9,469 nucleotides of DNA, from positions 1 to 9,469 of the forward strand of contig NZ_CAHJWX010000038.1 of assembly GCF_903643065.1 (NCBI RefSeq), given 5' to 3'. The notes under the pieces were generated by a model. It had not been told where the DNA came from. It made no database searches and was given only the letters and a program-made list of their open reading frames with translations. The stretch is from Sphingomonas bacterium (GTDB taxonomy: Bacteria; Pseudomonadota; Alphaproteobacteria; Sphingomonadales; Sphingomonadaceae). The position numbers and the translations under genes were made by a program. Below are positions 7,694 to 9,469 of the stretch, one piece after another; positions within the stretch are counted from its first letter, which is position 1; each line of letters begins with the position of its first letter.

Positions 7694-8380
7694 ATGTCGA
7701 TCTCAACCACCAAGGACCGGTCCCAGGCGAAACCGGGGGCCGTGCTGAAAGCGATCCGGGCACGGCGCGGCTGGACGCTGGCCGACGTCAGCCACCGCAC
7801 CGGGCTGACCGTGTCGGCGCTGTCCAAGGTCGAGAACGACAAGATCGGGCTCAACTTCGAGAAGCTGGTCCGGCTCTGCGAGGGGCTGGAGATCGATGTT
7901 GCGCAGCTGTTCGGCAGCGCGGCGGAGGACCAGCCCGCGCGGGTCGAGGGCGCGATGCGGCGCAGCGTCACCCGCGCCGGAGAAGGCCGTTCGGTCGAGG
8001 TGGAGGGCAGCAACTATGTCTATCTCGCCACCGAATTGCTGCACAAGCGGATGATCCCGATCCTGGGCGAGGTCTTCAAGCGCGACATCGCCGAATATGA
8101 GGAGCTGCTCCACCACGACGGCGAGGAGTTCGTCTATGTCGTGGAGGGTACGCTGGAGCTGCACACCGCGCTCTACACGCCGGTGCGGTTGGAGAGCGGC
8201 GACAGCGTGTATTTCGACAGCGCGATGGGCCACGCCTATGTGTCGGTCGGCGACGGTCCGTGCCGCATCCTGTCGATCAACGCGACCTCGGAGGCGCACG
8301 TCGCGCGGGCGATCGAGCAGCGCGCCCCCCGAAAGGCCGGTCCTGCAAGGCCACCGGTCAGGCGCAAGGCGCCGGCGTGA
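7694..8380 (+). CDS. XRE-family regulator with C-terminal cupin domain (228 aa)
   Basis: This is a one-component regulator of the HTH_3 plus cupin_2 type, in which the cupin is thought to bind a small ligand or metal. The HTH spans about residues 15-73 (AVLKAIRARRGWTLADVSHR, then TGLTVSALSKVENDKIGLNF). A linker follows, and the cupin runs from about 115 to 200, with candidate metal-type residues H140, H141, E144, E145 (LHHDGEEFVYVVEGTLELH) and H180 (MGHAYVSV). The last 20 residues are a Pro/Arg/Lys-rich tail. The start at 7694 is chosen because GGGGAG (7683-7688) lies 5 nt upstream and homology begins soon after; a longer frame from 7496 would read through the neighbour's 5' end. It is divergent from the transporter-Crp-IOR operon across 139 bp. 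By analogy with divergent XRE-cupin regulators it may control that operon and itself (inference). Ligand unknown. Confidence 0.93.
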   Translation: MSISTTKDRSQAKPGAVLKAIRARRGWTLADVSHRTGLTVSALSKVENDKIGLNFEKLVRLCEGLEIDVAQLFGSAAEDQPARVEGAMRRSVTRAGEGRSVEVEGSNYVYLATELLHKRMIPILGEVFKRDIAEYEELLHHDGEEFVYVVEGTLELHTALYTPVRLESGDSVYFDSAMGHAYVSVGDGPCRILSINATSEAHVARAIEQRAPRKAGPARPPVRRKAPA

Positions 8381-8426
8381 TCTGTCGGACCATCGACGAA
8401 CGCACCTTCCCCACCAAGCCCATGCC

Positions 8427-8537
8427 GTCATACCGGCCCTGTGCCGGCATCCACCGCGGGATTGTTCTGCCAGTTGACGCTTTCCGCCGACGCTCGGGCC
8501 AGAACTGGCGCGGAACCTGGCACAAGGCCGGGATGAC
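8427..8537. repeat. 111-bp nested inverted repeat, REP/BIME- or MITE-like
   Basis: It lies in the 243-bp gap between convergent genes (8381-8623). Outer arms are GTCATACCGGCCCTGTGCC (8427-8445) and GGCACAAGGCCGGGATGAC (8519-8537), which pair at 17 of 19 positions. An inner pair, GCCAGTT (8469-8475) and AACTGGC (8503-8509), sits within. The left arm also folds locally: ATACCGGC (8430-8437), 5-nt loop, GCCGGCAT (8443-8450), 7 of 8 paired. The arm sequence resembles intergenic palindromes that are abundant in sphingomonad and other alphaproteobacterial genomes (from memory). It may also serve as a two-way transcription terminator for the XRE gene and the peptidase gene, although no U-tract is seen. 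I see no gene in the rest of the gap. Confidence 0.75.
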
Positions 8538-8623
8538 GCCGGAACCCGGTGCAACCTCATCAACAACGGGTGCTGTCGCCGGGGGAGGCGCAAGGCATGG
8601 GGCTGGGTAGGTGTCGGCTCGGC

Positions 8624-9469
8624 CTAACGCCGCAGCGATCGCTCGAAGAACGCCACCGTCGCCGCGTCCGCGCGTACCCAGCTCGCATGGCGGGCGAAGC
8701 CGTGGGTCTCGTCGGGCAGCACCAACGTCTCGACCGGCGCGCCGGTGCGGGTCAGGCGTGTGGCGAGGTCGATGGTCTGGCTGAAGCGCACGTTGCGGTC
8801 GTCGTCGCCCTGGATCAGCAGCACCGGCGAGCGCCAGCCCGCCACCGCCGCCACCGGCGACGACTGAAAGGCGGTCTTCATGCCCATGTCGCGATCGCCC
8901 TGCTCGAAGCGGGGCGCCGGCCCGCCCTGCTCGGCAAGGTAGAGTGACCAGTCGTGGACGCCCTGGAAGTCGACCCCCGCCTTGAACGTGTCGGAGTTGC
9001 GCGCCAGCGCCAGCGCGGTCAGGTAGCCGCCATAGGAGCCGCCCCAGATGCCGATCCGTGCGCCGTCGACGCTCGCCAGCGATTGCAGGTAGCGCGCGCC
9101 GGCGAGCACATCCTGGTATTCGGCAGCGCCATCCGCGCCGGCATGGCCGGGCTGCTCGAAAGCGCGGCCCTGACCGATGCCGAGCCGGTAGTTGACCGAC
9201 AGCACCACGAAGCCGCGGCTCGCCAGATACTGGTTCACCGCATAGGCGTTGGCGTAATAGTCGCGATAGTGCCAGCCGAGCAGCATCTGCCGCTCCGGGC
9301 CGCCATGGACGAAGACGATGGCCGGCTTGCGCGCCGCGCCGCCGGGGGCCGCGAACAGCTGTCCCCGGATCGCGGTGCCGTCGGGGGCGGTGAAGCCGAC
9401 CGGCCGGGGCGTGACGAACTCTGCGGACGGGTAGGGCAGGGTGGCGCCGAGCGGTCGGGGCTCGCCGCG
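8624..9469 (-). CDS. S9-family (prolyl oligopeptidase-like) serine peptidase, C-terminal catalytic part; N-terminus outside the window
   Basis: The minus frame is open from the window edge (9469) to TAG at 8624-8626, giving 281 residues of an alpha/beta-hydrolase catalytic domain. Numbered from the edge: FVHGGPERQ (53-61), GFVVLSVNYRLGIGQGRAF (86-104), nucleophile S145 in GGSYGG (143-148), probable acid D224 in GDDDRNV (221-227) and H256 in DETHGF (253-258). This triad order and these contexts are typical of S9 peptidases of the acylaminoacyl-peptidase/dipeptidyl-peptidase-IV group, which cleave short peptides. The usual N-terminal beta-propeller and any signal peptide would lie beyond the window. 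The ATG at 9286 is internal, since clear family sequence continues upstream of it. The gene converges on the XRE-cupin gene across the palindromic repeat, and no functional link to the IOR module is evident. Exact specificity cannot be told. Confidence 0.92.
   Translation of the reverse strand, partial: RGEPRPLGATLPYPSAEFVTPRPVGFTAPDGTAIRGQLFAAPGGAARKPAIVFVHGGPERQMLLGWHYRDYYANAYAVNQYLASRGFVVLSVNYRLGIGQGRAFEQPGHAGADGAAEYQDVLAGARYLQSLASVDGARIGIWGGSYGGYLTALALARNSDTFKAGVDFQGVHDWSLYLAEQGGPAPRFEQGDRDMGMKTAFQSSPVAAVAGWRSPVLLIQGDDDRNVRFSQTIDLATRLTRTGAPVETLVLPDETHGFARHASWVRADAATVAFFERSLRR

Noticed and set aside
8427..8537. CRISPR array
   Set aside because: Only two related arms in inverted orientation, with no regular direct repeats or spacers and no cas genes nearby.
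8549..8947. 132-codon plus-strand frame at the end of the peptidase gene
   Set aside because: Antisense shadow of the S9 peptidase catalytic domain, which has a full Ser-Asp-His set on the minus strand.

Overview
The window looks like chromosomal DNA from a GC-rich alphaproteobacterium, most likely a sphingomonad (Sphingomonas or a relative). This rests on the very high GC content, the style of the proteins and an intergenic palindromic repeat of the 'GTCATCCCGGCC..GTGCC' kind. The assignment is inferred; no rRNA or tRNA is present to confirm it.

Layout. (1) 1-2188 is a broken histidine-utilisation (hut) locus. It holds the C-terminal part of hutF on the minus strand, a hutI on the plus strand that has both a stop at codon 5 and a lost 3' end, and the last 63 codons of hutU spliced directly onto hutI. 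(2) 2189-7554, minus strand, reads as one operon in the order YkvI-type membrane transporter, Crp/Fnr-type regulator, 1154-residue fused indolepyruvate ferredoxin oxidoreductase (IOR). The gaps between genes are 19 and 31 nt. (3) 7555-7693 is a 139-bp divergent intergenic region with palindromes. (4) 7694-8380, plus strand, is an XRE-type HTH regulator with a cupin domain. (5) 8381-8623 is a convergent intergenic gap that carries a 111-bp nested inverted repeat. (6) 8624 to the window end, minus strand, is the catalytic C-terminal part of an S9-family prolyl-oligopeptidase-like serine peptidase whose N-terminus lies outside the window.

How the genes may work together. The transporter, Crp-like regulator and IOR, with the divergent XRE-cupin regulator, form a plausible module for uptake and oxidative decarboxylation of aromatic amino-acid-derived 2-oxoacids such as indolepyruvate. 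The IOR chemistry is established for the family. The transporter substrate and the regulatory wiring are inference.

The most notable observation is the hut locus: three separate lesions, two of them sharp junctions flanking hutI, leave no intact step of the histidine pathway here. Either this strain has lost the pathway at this site or the assembly is chimeric. No CRISPR array, transposase, tRNA or rRNA was seen.
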